From the NCBI RefSeq assembly GCF_041146395.1, contig NC_090985.1:1835501-1899500 (forward strand): 64,000 nt of DNA, written 5' to 3'. Below are positions 46,860 through 58,889 of this stretch, piece after piece. Numbering within the stretch: the first letter of the stretch is position 1; each line of letters opens with the position of its first letter. The notes beneath the pieces are model-generated. The model searched no databases. It saw only the letters and a list, made by a program, of their open reading frames with translations, and was not told the origin of the DNA. Source of the DNA: Eulemur rufifrons (taxonomy: Eukaryota; Chordata; Mammalia; Primates; Lemuridae). Both the position numbers and the translations under genes were made by a program.

Positions 46860-49800
46860 AGGTTGGAGCAGGTGACCCGGGAGGGGTCTGGAGAGGAGAG
46901 ACTGAGGGGCTCAGGTTGGAGCAGGAGCAGGAGACCTGGGAGGGGTCTGGAGAGGAGAGCCCAAGGGGCACAAGTTGGAGCAGGTCACCAGGAAGGTTCT
47001 GGAAAAGGACACACCGAGAGGCACAGTTTGGAGCCAGTGACCTGGGACAGGTATAGAAAGGACAGACGGAGAGGCACGTGTTGGAGCCAGTGCTATGGGA
47101 GTGGTCTGGATAGGAGAGACTGAGGGGCTCAGGGTAAAGCCAGTGAACTGGGACGGATGAGCGTTGGAGAGACAGAGCGGCTCAGGTTGGAGCATGTGAC
47201 CTGGCAGGGGTCTGGAGAGGAGCGACGAAAGGGCACAGCTTGGAGCAGGGGACCTGGGACGGGTCTGGAGAGGAGAGACCGAGGGGCTCTGGATGGAGCA
47301 GGGGACCTCGGAGGCATCTGGAGAAGAGAGACCCAGTAGTACAGGGTACAGCAGGTGACCTGTGAGAGGTCTGCAGCGGAGAGACTGAGGGGGACAGGTT
47401 GGAACGGAGGACCTGGGTGGGGTCTAGAGAGGACAGACCGAGGGGCACATGTTGGAGCCGGTGACCTGGGAGGGGACTGGAGCGGAGAGACCGAGGGACA
47501 CAGGTTGGAACAGGTCACCTGGGAGGGGTCTGGAGAGGAGAGACCGAGGGGCTCATGTTGGAGCTGGTGACCTCGGATGGGTCTGGGGAGGACAGACTGC
47601 GGGGCTCAGATTGGAGCAGGTGACCTGGGAGGAAACTAGAGAGGTGAGACCGAGGGGCTGAGGTTGTGGAAGGCAACCTGGGAGGGGTCTGGAGAGGAGA
47701 GACTGAGGTGCACAGGTTGGAATAGGAGACCTGGGAGGGGTCTGGAGAAGAGAGAATGAGGGGTACAGGTTGGAGCAGGTGACCTGGGAGGGGTTTGGAG
47801 AGGAGGCACCAAAGGACTCAGGTTGGAGCAGGGGACCTGGGAAAGGTGTGGACAGGAGAGACCGAGGGGCTAAGGTGGGAGCAGGTGACCTGGGAGGGGT
47901 CTGGAGAGGAGAGACAGAGGGGCTCAGGTTGGAGCAGGGGACCTGGGAGGGGTGTGGAGGGGAGAGATCAAGGGTCTGAGATTGGAGCAGGTGACCTGTG
48001 AGAGGCCTGGAGAGGAGAGAACGAGGGGCACAGTTTTGAGCAGATAACCTGGGAGGGGTCCGCAGAGGACAGAACCAGTGACACAGGTTGGAGAAAGTGA
48101 CCTGGGAGGGGTCTAGAAAGGACAGACCGAGGGGCACATGTTGGAGCCAGTGACCTGTGAGAGGTCTGCACAGGAGAGACCGAGGGGCTCACGTTGGAGA
48201 AGGTGACCTGGGCGTGGTCTGTAGAGGAGAGACCCAGGGGCTCAGATTGGAGCAGGTGACATGTGATGGGATGGGATAGGAGAGACTGACAGGCTGAGGT
48301 TGGAGCAGGGGACAACGGAGGGGTCTGGAGGGGAGAAACCTAGTGGCACAGGGTATAGCTGGTGACCTGGGAAGGGACAGCATTGGAGAGACCGAGGGGC
48401 TCCTATTGCAGCAGGTGATTTCAGAGAGGTCTGGAGAGAAGAGACCAGGGGGCTCTAGATGGAGCAGGTCACCCTGGGAGGGGTTTGGAGAGGAGGCACC
48501 AAAGGACTCAGGTTGGAGCAGGGGACCTAGGAAAGGTGTGGACAGGAGAGACCCAGGGACACAGCTTGGAGCAGGTTACCTGGGAGGGGTATGGACAGGA
48601 GAGACCGAGGGGCTCAGGTTGGAGAAGGTGACCTGGGAGTGGTCTGTAGAGGAGAGACCCAGGGGCTCAGATTGGAGCAGGTGACATGGGACGGCACGAG
48701 ATAGGAGAGACCGACAGGCTGAGGTTGGAGCAGGGGACCAGGGAGGGGTCTGGAGGGGAGAAACCAAGCGGCACAGGGTATAGCTGGTGACCTGGGAAGG
48801 GACAGCATTGGAGAGACCGAGGGGCTCAGGTTGGTGGAGGTGATTTCAGAGAAGTCTGGAGAGGAGACACCAGGGGGCTCTGGATGGAGCAGGGGACCAG
48901 GGAGGGGCCTGGAGAAGAGAGACCCAGTAGTACAGGGTACAGCAGGTGACCTGTGAGAAATCTGCAGAGGAGAGACTGAGGGGGACAATTTGGAACTGGG
49001 GACCTGGATGGGGTCTAGAGAGGACAGACTGAGGGGCACATGTTGGAGCCAGTCACCTGGGAGAGGTCTGGAGAGGAGAGACCGAGGGGCTCATGTTGGA
49101 GCTGGTGACCTCGGATGGGTCTGGAGAGGACAGACTGAGGGGCTCAGATTGGAGCATGTGACCTGGGAGGAAACTAGAGAGGTGAGACAGAGGGGCTGAG
49201 GTTGGAGAAGCAACCTGGGAGGGGTCTGGAGAGGAGAGAACGAGGGGCACAGGTTGGAGCAGATAACCTGGGAGGGGTCTGCAGAGGACAGAACCAGTGA
49301 CACAGGTAGGAGAAAGTGATCTGGGAGGAGTCTGGAAAGGACAGACCGAGGGGCACATGTTGGAGCCAGTGACCTGGGAGGGGTCTGCACAGGAGAGACC
49401 AAGGGGCTCATGTTGGAGAAGGTGACCTGGGAGTGGTCTGCAGAGGAGAGACCCAGGGGCTCAGATTGGAGCAGGTGACATGTGACAGGACGGGATAGGA
49501 GAGACCGACGGGCTCGGGTTGGAGCAGGGGACAAGGGAGGGGTCTGGAGAGGAGAAACCAAGCGGCACAGGGTATAGCTGGTGACCTGGGAAGGGTCAGC
49601 ATTGGAGAGACCGAGGGGCTCATGTTAGAGCAGGTGATTTCAGAGAGGTCTGGAGAGGAGAGACCAGGGGGCTCTGGATGGAGCAGGTCACCTGGGAGGG
49701 GTTTGGAGAGGAGGCACCAAAGGACTCAGGTTGGAGCAGGGGACCTGGGGAAAGTGTGGACAGGAGAGACCGAGGGGCTAAGGTTGGAGCAGGTCACCTG

Positions 49801-52800
49801 GGAGGGGTCTGGTTGGAGCAGGTGACCTAGCTGAGCTCTGGAGAGGAGAGACCAAGGGGCTCAGGTTGGAGCAGGGGAGATGAGAGGGGTCTGCATAGGA
49901 GAGATCAAGGGGCTGAGGTTAGAGCAGGTCACCTGGGAGGGGTCTGGAGAAGAGAGACTGAGGGGCTCATGTTGGAGCAGGTGACCTGTGAAGTGTGTGG
50001 AAAGGAGAGACCGAGAGGCTCAGATTGGAGAAGGTGACCTTGGAGGGGACTGGAGAGGAGAGACTGAGGGGCTCAGGTTGCAGCAGGTCACCTGGGAGGG
50101 GTCTCCAGAGGACAGAACAAGGAGCACAGGTTGGAGAAAGTGACCAGGATTGGTGTGCAGAGGAGAGACCGAAGGGCTCAGGTTAGAGCAGGTCACCTGG
50201 GAGGGGTCTCCACAGGAGAGACTGAGGGGCTCACGTTGGAGAAGTTGACCTCGGAGGGGTCTGTAGAAGAGAGACCCACGGGCTCAGATTGGAGGAGGTG
50301 ACCTGTGAGAGGCCTGGAGAGGAGAGAACGAGTGGCACACGTTGGAGAAAGTGACCTGGGAGGGGTCTGGAAAGGCCATACCAAGGGGCAGATGCTGGAG
50401 CCAGTGACCTGGGAGGGGTCTGCACAGGAGAGACCGAGGGGCTCATGTCGGAGAAGGTGACCTGGGAGTGGTCTGTAGAGGAGAGACCCAGGGGCTCAGA
50501 TTGGAGCAGGTGACATGGGACGGCACGAGATAGGAGAGACCGACAGGCTGAGGTTGGAGCAGGGGACCAGGGAGGGGTCTGGAGGGGAGAAACCAAGCGG
50601 CACAGGGTATAGCTGGTGACCTGGGAAGGGACAGCATTGGAGAGACCGAGGGGCTCAGGTTGGAGGAGGTGATTTCAGAGAAGTCTGGAGAGGAGACACC
50701 AGGGGGCTCTGGATGGAGCAGGGGATCAGGGAGGGGCCTGGAGAAGAGAGACCCAGTAGTACAGGGTACAGCAGGTGACCTGTGAGAGGTCTGCAGAGGA
50801 GAGACTGAGGGGGACAGGTTGGAACGGAGGACCTGGGTGGGGTCTAGAGAGGACAGACCGAGGGGCACATGTTGGAGAAAGTGACCTGGGAGGGGACTGG
50901 AGCGGAGAGACCAAGGGACACAGGTTGGAACAGGTCACCTGGGAGGGGTGTGGAGAGGAGAGACCGAGGGGCTCAGGTTGGAGCAGGTCACCTAGGAGGG
51001 GTCTGAAGAGCAAAGCCCAAGGGGCTCAGGGTGGAGCAGGGGAGATGTGAGGGGTTTGCAGAGGAGAGATCGAGGGGCTCAGGTTAGAGTAGGTCACCCT
51101 GGAGGGGTCTGGAGAAAAGAGACTGTGGGGCACAGGTTGGAGCTGGTGACCTCGGATGGGTGTGAAGAGGACAGATCCAGGGGCTCAGATTGGAGTAGGT
51201 GACCTGGGAGGGGACTGGAGAGGACAGATCCAGGGGCTCAGGTTGGAGAAAGTGACCTGGGAGGGGTCTGGAAAGGACAGACCGAGGGTCACAGGTTGGA
51301 ACAGGTCACCTGGGACGGGTCTGGAGAGGAGAGACTGAGAGGCTCTGGATGGAGCAGGGGACCTCGGAGGCATCTGGAGAAGAGAGACCCAGTAGTACAG
51401 GGTACAGCAGGTGACCTGTGAGAGGTCTGCAGCGGAGAGACTGAGGGGGACAGGTTGGAACGGAGGACCTGGGTGGGGTCTAGAGAGGACAGACCGAGGG
51501 GCACATGTTGGAGCCGGTGACCTGGGAGGGGACTGGAGCGGAGAGACCGAGGGACACATGTTGGAACAGGTCACCTGGGAGGGGTCTGGAGAGGAGAGAC
51601 CGAGGGGCTCATGTTGGAGCTGGTGACCTCGGATGGGTCTGGGGAGGACAGACTGCGGGGCTCAGATTGGAGCAGGTGACCTGGGAGGAAACTAGAGAGG
51701 TGAGACCGAGGGGCTGAGGTTGTGGAAGGCAACCTGGGAGGGGTCTGGAGAGGAGAGACTGAGGTGCACAGGTTGGAATAGGAGACCTGGGAGGGGTCTG
51801 GAGAAGAGAGAATGAGGGGTACAGGTTGGAGCAGGTGACCTGGGAGGGGTTTGGAGAGGAGGCACCAAAGGACTCAGGTTGGAGCAGGGGACCTGGGAAA
51901 GGTGTGGACAGGAGAGACCGAGGGGCTAAGGTGGGAGCAGGTGACCTGGGAGGGGTCTGGAGAGGAGAGACAGAGGGGCTCAGGTTGGAGCAGGGGACCT
52001 GGGAGGGGTGTGGAGGGGAGAGATCAAGGGTCTGAGATTGGAGCAGGTGACCTGTGAGAGGCCTGGAGAGGAGAGAACGAGGGGCACAGTTTTGAGCAGA
52101 TAACCTGGGAGGGGTCCGCAGAGGACAGAACCAGTGACACAGGTTGGAGAAAGTGACCTGGGAGGGGTCTAGAAAGGACAGACCGAGGGGCACATGTTGG
52201 AGCCAGTGACCTGTGAGAGGTCTGCACAGGAGAGACCGAGGGGCTCACGTTGGAGAAGGTGACCTGGGCGTGGTCTGTAGAGGAGAGACCCAGGGGCTCA
52301 GATTGGAGCAGGTGACATGTGATGGGATGGGATAGGAGAGACTGACAGGCTGAGGTTGGAGCAGGGGACAACGGAGGGGTCTGGAGGGGAGAAACCTAGT
52401 GGCACAGGATATAGCTGGTGACCTGGGAAGGGACAGCATTGGAGAGACCGAGGGGCTCAGGTTGGAGGAGGTGATTTCAGAGAAGTCTGGAGAGAAGAAA
52501 CCAGGGGGCTCTGGATGGAGCAGGTCACCTGGGAGGGGTTTGGAGAGGAGGCACCAAAGGACTCAGGTTGGAGCAGGGGACCTAGGAAAGGTGTGGACAG
52601 GAGAGACCCAGGGACACAGCTTGGAGCAGGTTATCTGGGAGGGGTATGGACAGGAGAGACCGAGGGGCTCAGGTTGGAGCAGGGGACCTGGGAGGGGTGT
52701 GGAGGGAAGAGACCGAAGGTCTCAGATTGGAGCAGTTGACCTGTGAGAGGCCTGGAGAGAACGAATGGCACACATTGGAGAAAGTGACCTGGGAGGGGTC

Positions 52801-54183
52801 TGGAAAGGACATATTGAGGGGCAGATGCTGGAGCCAGTGACCTGGGAGGGGTCTGCACAGGAGAGACCGAGGGGCTCATGTCGGAGAAGGTGACCTGGCA
52901 GTGGTCTGTAGAGGAGGAGACCCAGGGGCTCAGATTGGAGCAGGTTACATGTGACAGGACGGGATAGGAGAGACCGACGGGCTCAGGTTGGAGCAGGGGA
53001 CCAGGGAGGGGTCTGGAGGGGAGAAACCAAGCGGCACAGGGTATAGCTGGTGACCCGGGAAGGGACAGCATTGGAGAGACCGAGGGGCTCAGGTTGGAGG
53101 AGGTGATTTCAGAGAGGTCTGGAGAGGAGAGACCAGGGGGCTCTGGATGGAGCAGGTCACCTGGGAGGGGTCTGGAGAGGAGGCACCAAAGGACTCAGGT
53201 TGGAGCAGGGGACCTGGGGAAAGTGTGGACAGGAGAGACCGAGGGGCTAAGGTTGGAGCAGGTCACCTGGGAGGGGTCTGGAGAACAGAGACCGAGGGGT
53301 CTGGTTGGAGCAGGTGACCTGGCTGAGCTCTGGAGAGGAGAGACCAAGGGGCTCAGGTTGGAGCAGGGGAGATGAGAGGGGTCTGCATAGGAGAGATCAA
53401 GGGGCTGAGGTTAGAGCAGGTCACCTGGGAGGGGTCTGGAGAAGAGAGACTGAGGGGCTCATGTTGGAGCAGGTGACCTGTGAAGCGTGTGGAAAGGAGA
53501 GACCGAGAGGCTCAGATTGGAGAAGGTGACCTTGGAGGGGACTGGAGAGGAGAGACTGAGGGACTCAGGTTACAGCAGGTCACCTGGGAGGGGTCTCCAG
53601 AGGACAGAACAAGGGGCACAGGTTGGAGAAAGTGACCAGGATTGGTGTGCAGAGGAGAGACCGAAGGGCTCAGGTTAGAGCAGGTCACCTGGGAGGGGTC
53701 TCCACAGGAGAGACTGAGGGGCTCACGTTGGAGAAGTTGACCTCGGAGGGGTCTGTAGAAGAGAGACCCACGGGCTCAGATTGGAGGAGGTGACCTGTGA
53801 GAGGCCTGGAGAGGAGAGAACGAGTGGCACACGTTGGAGAAAGTGACCTGGGAGGGGTCTGGAAAGGCCATACCAAGGGGCAGATGCTGGAGCCAATGAC
53901 CTGGGAGGGGTCTGCACAGGAGAGACCGAGGGGCTCATGTCGGAGAAGGTGACCTCGGAGTGGTCTGTAGAGGAGAGACCCAGGGGCTCAGATTAAAGCA
54001 GGTGACATGGGACGGCACGAGATAGGAGAGACCGACGGGCTCAGGTTGGAGCAGGGGACCAGGGAGGAGTCTGGAGAGGAGAAACCAAGCGGCACAGGGT
54101 ATAGCTGGTGACCTGGGAAGGGTCAGCATTGGAGAGACCGAGGGGCTCAGGTTGGAGCTGGGGACCTGGGAGGTGTCTGGAGC
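46860..54183. repeat. 7.3-kb minisatellite, 53-bp unit, ~138 copies, higher-order duplications
   Basis: The modal + strand unit is GGTGACCTGGGAGGGGTCTG, GAGAGGAGAGACCGAGGGGC, TCAGGTTGGAGCA. It is G/A-rich. Distinct monomer types recur: one with CACAGGGTATAGCTGGTGAC (48350, 48773, 49567, 50600, 52406, 53034, 54095), one with GGCACCAAAGGACTCAGG (47804, 48497, 49713, 51860, 52553, 53186), and one with CCCAGTAGTACAGGGTACAG (47331, 48921, 50750, 51387). Near-identical blocks repeat: 47260-48625 with 51316-52680 (offset 4056), 49540-50450 with 53020-53940 (offset 3469 to 3492), and 48600-49040 with 50430-50870 (offset 1829). Many short open frames on both strands change every unit because 53 is not a multiple of three; none looks like a protein. 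It is not a known satellite that I recognise. Confidence 0.95.
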
Positions 54184-54184
54184 T

Positions 54185-54340
54185 GTGCTTTCCAGGAAGG
54201 CCACCTCTGGCCACACGTGGCTACCTACGTTTAAATTAATTTAAATTAAATAGAATTAAGAATTCAGTGTCTCAATTGCACTGGCTAGATTTGAAGCGTT
54301 CAAAGGGTACCGCCTTGGACAGGGCAGAGAGAACACATTT
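54185..54340. mobile_element. hAT-Charlie-type DNA transposon remnant
   Basis: 'ggccacacgtggctacctac' GTTTAAATTAATTTAAATTAAATAG, then 'tctcaattgcactggctaga' TTTGAAGCGTTC and 'taccgccttggacagggcag', follow the pattern 'gtggctagtggctaccgtat' TGGACAGCGCAG of MER3-like elements. It bounds the right end of the large array. Confidence 0.6.
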
Positions 54341-56410
54341 TCGTCGCCACGGGAAGTTCTGCTCTTGAGGGTGTCTGGAAGGCTACGAGGGCTCACACGC
54401 TGCCAGTGAACACACACATCTGGGGAACCAGGCCTGGACATCAGGCCAGCCGTGCGGTGGGGCGTGCCGGCCCCCCCTCATGGAACCGCCAGGAGGAGGA
54501 GACGGCGCTGGCAGCGTCCCTGCTCTGTGCCAGGCCCCGAGCCCAAAGAGGAAGGCAGAGTGAGCCCCTGGGGAGCAGGCAGAACCTGCCCGGGAGTGGG
54601 GTGCAGAGGTCCGAGCGCGGGAGGAGGTGTTGTCACCCGAGTGAGGCGTCAGGCAGGTCAGTGAGCAGAGAGGGGACCAGTGTCAGAGACGACGAGGGAG
54701 GGACCTTTTCCTAAGAGGCACAGGCTGGGCCGAGGGGGGTGACGGGCCGTGGGCCCGAGGACGGCAGGGCGTAAACCGGGCAGCGATCCTGAGAGAGAGG
54801 TGGGACGGGGGTCGGGCTGGACGAAGCGCAGGTTTTAGGGACCACTGGACTCCACCATGGGGGGCACTGGTGACTTCTCAGCCGGCAGTGTCACTGCTTG
54901 AACAGGCGCACAGTCCCCTGGCTCAGTGGGTGTGGCAGGAGGGGCGGCTGGGGACTGGAACGGAGAGCTGGCCGGGCAAGGGGACCCCGCAGCCAGCGGG
55001 ACTCGGAGCAGAGGCCGCAGCGGAGGGTGAGGGTGGGGAGAGCCAGGCTCCTCGGGGTTCCGCGGCTGTCGCCAGGTCCCACAGGTCCTCACCGCGCAAA
55101 GCACTAGGTGACCAGGTGAGCACGCCCGTCCCCGTCTGCAGACAGGACGGACGCTCCGCCTGCCCGGCCCGGGAGGGGCAGAGGCCAGAAAGGGAGGCCG
55201 AAGGTTTCACAGAGCCAGTCAGAAGGAGCTAAGCGAAGAAGGCGGAAGAGTGTTCCTGGCAGAGGGGCAAGAGCTGCCGGAGCCTGGGGGCAGAGGCAGA
55301 GCCGACGCCGTAGGGAGGGCTGGGGGGAAGGAGACACGGGTGTCCGTTCAGAGAGATCTTGGGGCACCCTGGAGAGGTCAGTCAAGTCAGAGCTAAGAAC
55401 ATCTGCCTGAAATGCAACGGCATGAAGCTGCAAGCAGGAATTTGGGGGAATTTTGTCCCCATACCCACGGGACAGTGTTGGCTGGGCACAGAGGCAGTTC
55501 CTGAGGTGTCACACACCTGCATCTCCAGCCTTGTCGTGCACCCCTCCTGCCATCCCCAGGCACACAGAACCCTTACCCATCCCCCAGTTCAAGGACCTCA
55601 GTGTCCCCATAGCTTGGCATGTGACCTCCTCTCTCCCCCTGGCATCCCCTCCCCTGTTCCTCCCCGGCTCACGCCTACTCCCCCTCCACGCAGCTCGATA
55701 CAGACCGCCTCTGCCCGGGCCTGGCCCCAGGGCTCCTTCCTCCCCCCTCCCCCGCCCGGCCCCAGTGCCTTAATATCTGCACCTGTTGCCAGTCATTCGC
55801 CCCTGGCGCCAGACGTAGCCTCCTGCAGAGGCCATCTGACCTCCCCAGAGGTGACAGAACGCAGGATCTGCTGCCCTCCGACCCCATCCAGCTGCCCGAC
55901 CCTGGGGGCTGGGCGAGGGGGAGGTTTCCTCCCCAGTGGCAGGGAAAGGAGCGGGTGGGGGAGGGGGAGCAAGTCCACAGGCACCTGGCAGGGACCCCCT
56001 GTCCAGGGGCGGAGAGGGAAGGGGAGAGGACAGGGGTGGGGAGGCAGGAGCTCCCTGCTCCAGGCCCTGCCCTCCCTCACGGAAAACAAGCAGAGCACCA
56101 GACGTGTCACCAGCATTCGCGTGCGGGCGGCTCTGCTGCTCCCAGCACGGTCCCTGGACCCACAGCAGCAGCGTCAACATCAGCGTCGCCTGGCAGCCCC
56201 CCAGGTCTGCTGAGCCAGACCCCCCAGTTGTAAGAAGAGCGCCGGGGCAGCTGTCTGCACAGCAGAGTCTGAGAAGTGAGGCTTTACGAGTCCAGTAAGA
56301 GCCTGGGAAGCACGTTCAGGGTGAATTGGATACACGGGCTGCCCAGGCGAGATGACGCCAACAGACACAGAGCTCTGGACCAAGAACCGAAGGTGTCCAG
56401 CAGCTCCCTC

Positions 56411-56478
56411 CCGGCCCCGGCCCCAGCCCTGGCCCCGGCCCCGTCCCCGTCCCTGTCCCTGTCCCCGTCCCGTCCCCA
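56411..56478. repeat. CCCCGG/CCGTCC/CCTGTC hexamer-like tract
   Basis: CCCCGG, CCCCAG, CCCTGG, then GTCCCC and GTCCCT units. The Gly-Thr and Gly-Pro dipeptide frame on the other strand arises from it. Confidence 0.85.
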
Positions 56479-56694
56479 CTCACGGAACTCCTGCAGACAA
56501 GGAACACGTCTTCAGCAGCGAGGTTGAGGCTTAGGTGTTGCTCAGCTGAGAGAGCAAAAGACACGAACTCTCTGATATACAAGTGCTTAGAAAGAGCACA
56601 CCTGGGTGCCCTTCCTGAAGGCAATTACTGCAAGGTATTTATTGCCTAACTCACACGGCAGAAACACAATTAAGAATTCAAGACTAGAAAAGGC

Positions 56695-56721
56695 AAAACA
56701 AACAAACAAACAAACAAACAG
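56695..56721. repeat. (AAAC)n microsatellite
   Basis: Six AAAC tetranucleotides. Confidence 0.9.
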
Positions 56722-57244
56722 AAACCTGGCAGAGCTGGCAGCGAACCCTGACATCCCAAAGACATTGAAATAGGTCTTATAACTGTAAACACAGAATTGG
56801 GTGAAAGCCGAAACAGCTGATGCTACCCACGCAGGAAAGCAGGGTTTGCAGCCCGGGATGGGCCGCACGTGAGCACAGGCACGTGAGCGCGGGCACGAGG
56901 GCGCACGGAGGCCGCGTCAGAGGCCTCACCTTCCTGTGGGAGGAAAACGTCTCGTGTTGCTCTAGACGTTGGCAGACTTATAATTATGGGTTTAAGAATG
57001 AAAACAAAAACTAACGATGATAGTTAATAGCATTTAAACTGAGACGTCTCCTTTCCAAACCACTGCAGAAGATGAAAACAAACAAAGCACCGTCCTAAGG
57101 AGAGAACAGGAAGGTTACGAAAATGACCACGGGGCACGTGGCTAGAGGGGAGTGGAGACGTTACCGTAGTAACAGCATGTAACCAACGAACGTTTCCTTG
57201 CCAGAAATCAAAGACCCTCAGATTCAATTAAGAAAACACAATTA

Positions 57245-57537
57245 GGTCCAGGTGAGGTGGCTCACACCTGTAATCCTCCCACTCTGGGAGGCCGAAGCAG
57301 GACGATCACTTGAGCTCAGGAGTTCAAGACCAGCCTGAGCAAGAAAGAGACTCCGTCTCCACAAAAAATAGCAAAATTAGCTGGGCATCTTGGCGCACAC
57401 TGCAGTCCCAGCTACTCGGGAGGGTGAGGCAGAGGATGGCTTGAGCCCAGGAGTGTGAGGCTGCAGTGAGCTACGATGACACCACTGCTCCCCAGCCTGG
57501 GTGGCAGAGCGAGACCCTGTCTCAGAAAAGAAAAAAT
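57245..57537 (+). mobile_element. Old Alu element (AluJ-like)
   Basis: 'gtgaggtggctcacacctgt' AATCCTCCCACTCTGGGAGGCC, left arm with 'ctgagcaagaaagagactcc', right arm with 'gtgagctacgatgacaccac', then an AAAAGAAAAAATTA tail. It lacks the AT-rich linker of the younger copies and is more diverged. No clear target-site duplication. Confidence 0.9.
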
Positions 57538-57858
57538 TAACTAAATCCTTTGCAGCCTGGGCACCGCTGCAAACACTGGCTTGCGTGCTGCCGGCTTTGG
57601 GAGACCACCTTCCTCTCTCAGTGTTTCCCTGAACCTGCTGACGATCCATGATTAGGGGACACCCAGCAAGCCCCGCTCACTGCCAACACGCACACGCATG
57701 CACACACAAGCCCATGCCTTGTGTTTCCCCCACGTGCTGCCTGCTGCCAGCGCGTGACCCCTTCATCCACCGAGAGAGCTGTTCTCTTTTCCTCCACCCA
57801 CGGTGACCCCCTGTGAACCGTGACTGCTCGGCGTTCTCCAGGGAAGCAGAACCCACAG

Positions 57859-57884
57859 GACACACACACACACACACACACACA
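57859..57884. repeat. (CA)n microsatellite
   Basis: About 13 CA dinucleotides. Confidence 0.95.
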
Positions 57885-58889
57885 ATGTATTATGAGGAGT
57901 CGGCTCACGCAGTCATGGGGACCGACGAGTCCCAGGATCTGCAGTTGTGGAGCTGGAGACCCAGGAAGAGCCGATGTTTCGGTCCAAAGACGGGGAAAAA
58001 ACCAAAACCCCAAGAAGCCCGATGTCGCAGCTCAAAGGTTGCGAGGTGGAAGCGATTCTCTCTTATTTCGCCCTTTTGTGCTGCTCAAGCCTTCAGCTGA
58101 CGGGACGAGGCCCACCGCGCTGCGGGGGGTGGCCTGCTCGCTCAGCCTGCTGCCCCCAAGGTTGATCTCAGCAGAAACTCCCTCGAGGTCGCACCCAGGA
58201 GGAAGGACGTGTGACCCAATGTCTGGGCACCTGGTGGCCGAGTCCGGCTGACACATAAAAGTGGCCATTGCAGATCTTTCCTTCTTGATTTCCCCAAATT
58301 ACACAAACACAGGGAAGTTATTTGTAGCAGAATTTTGCTGAAGCTTTGGGAACATTACATAACAACATAAAATAGAACGTTAGTCATCATTCTATTAGTC
58401 ATCATTGCCCGAAATTCCCTCTGCCCTCCGGTACCCGACACACACCCCTTACGCAGGTTCCTAAGGTCCTGGAACCCCGAGCTCCCCTCCCCTCATCGCC
58501 TTACGCCCCTTAACCGTGCGTAGCCTCGCTGCTCTCTCCCGCTAATTAACAACAGAAACGGCCCCAGGCATTTCTTGCCCTGTCCAAAAACTCCTCCGGG
58601 TGCTCTGCTAGGCAAAGAGCTGTCCTCCCTGGGTGGCTGCGTTGGCAGAAGGAAGCGCCCACAGGGGTCTTGCGACTGCAGTCTCTCCTTCCGTCCTAAG
58701 CAGGATTGTGTTTTCCAAGGACCTCAGTGTGTCAGTATAAGGAACAGGATTTGTCGAGGACAATGGATGACAATGACCCCCCCCATCCTGGGGAGGAGCT
58801 GCTGGACCGAAGGGCTTGGTCAGAGGTGACTGTCCTTATACTGGGCCCATCACCCACCTCCAGACCACGGACTCACTGAAGGGGCGACG

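Larger units (their letters stand above)
54341..57244. other. Intergenic, no gene recognised
   Basis: GC-rich in the first half. It contains a CCCGGCC/GTCCCT hexamer-like tract and an (AAAC)n run, listed separately. No exon with conserved-looking protein was recognised on either strand, including no MESD-like coding sequence, although I would expect that neighbour further right on the - strand. Confidence 0.6.
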
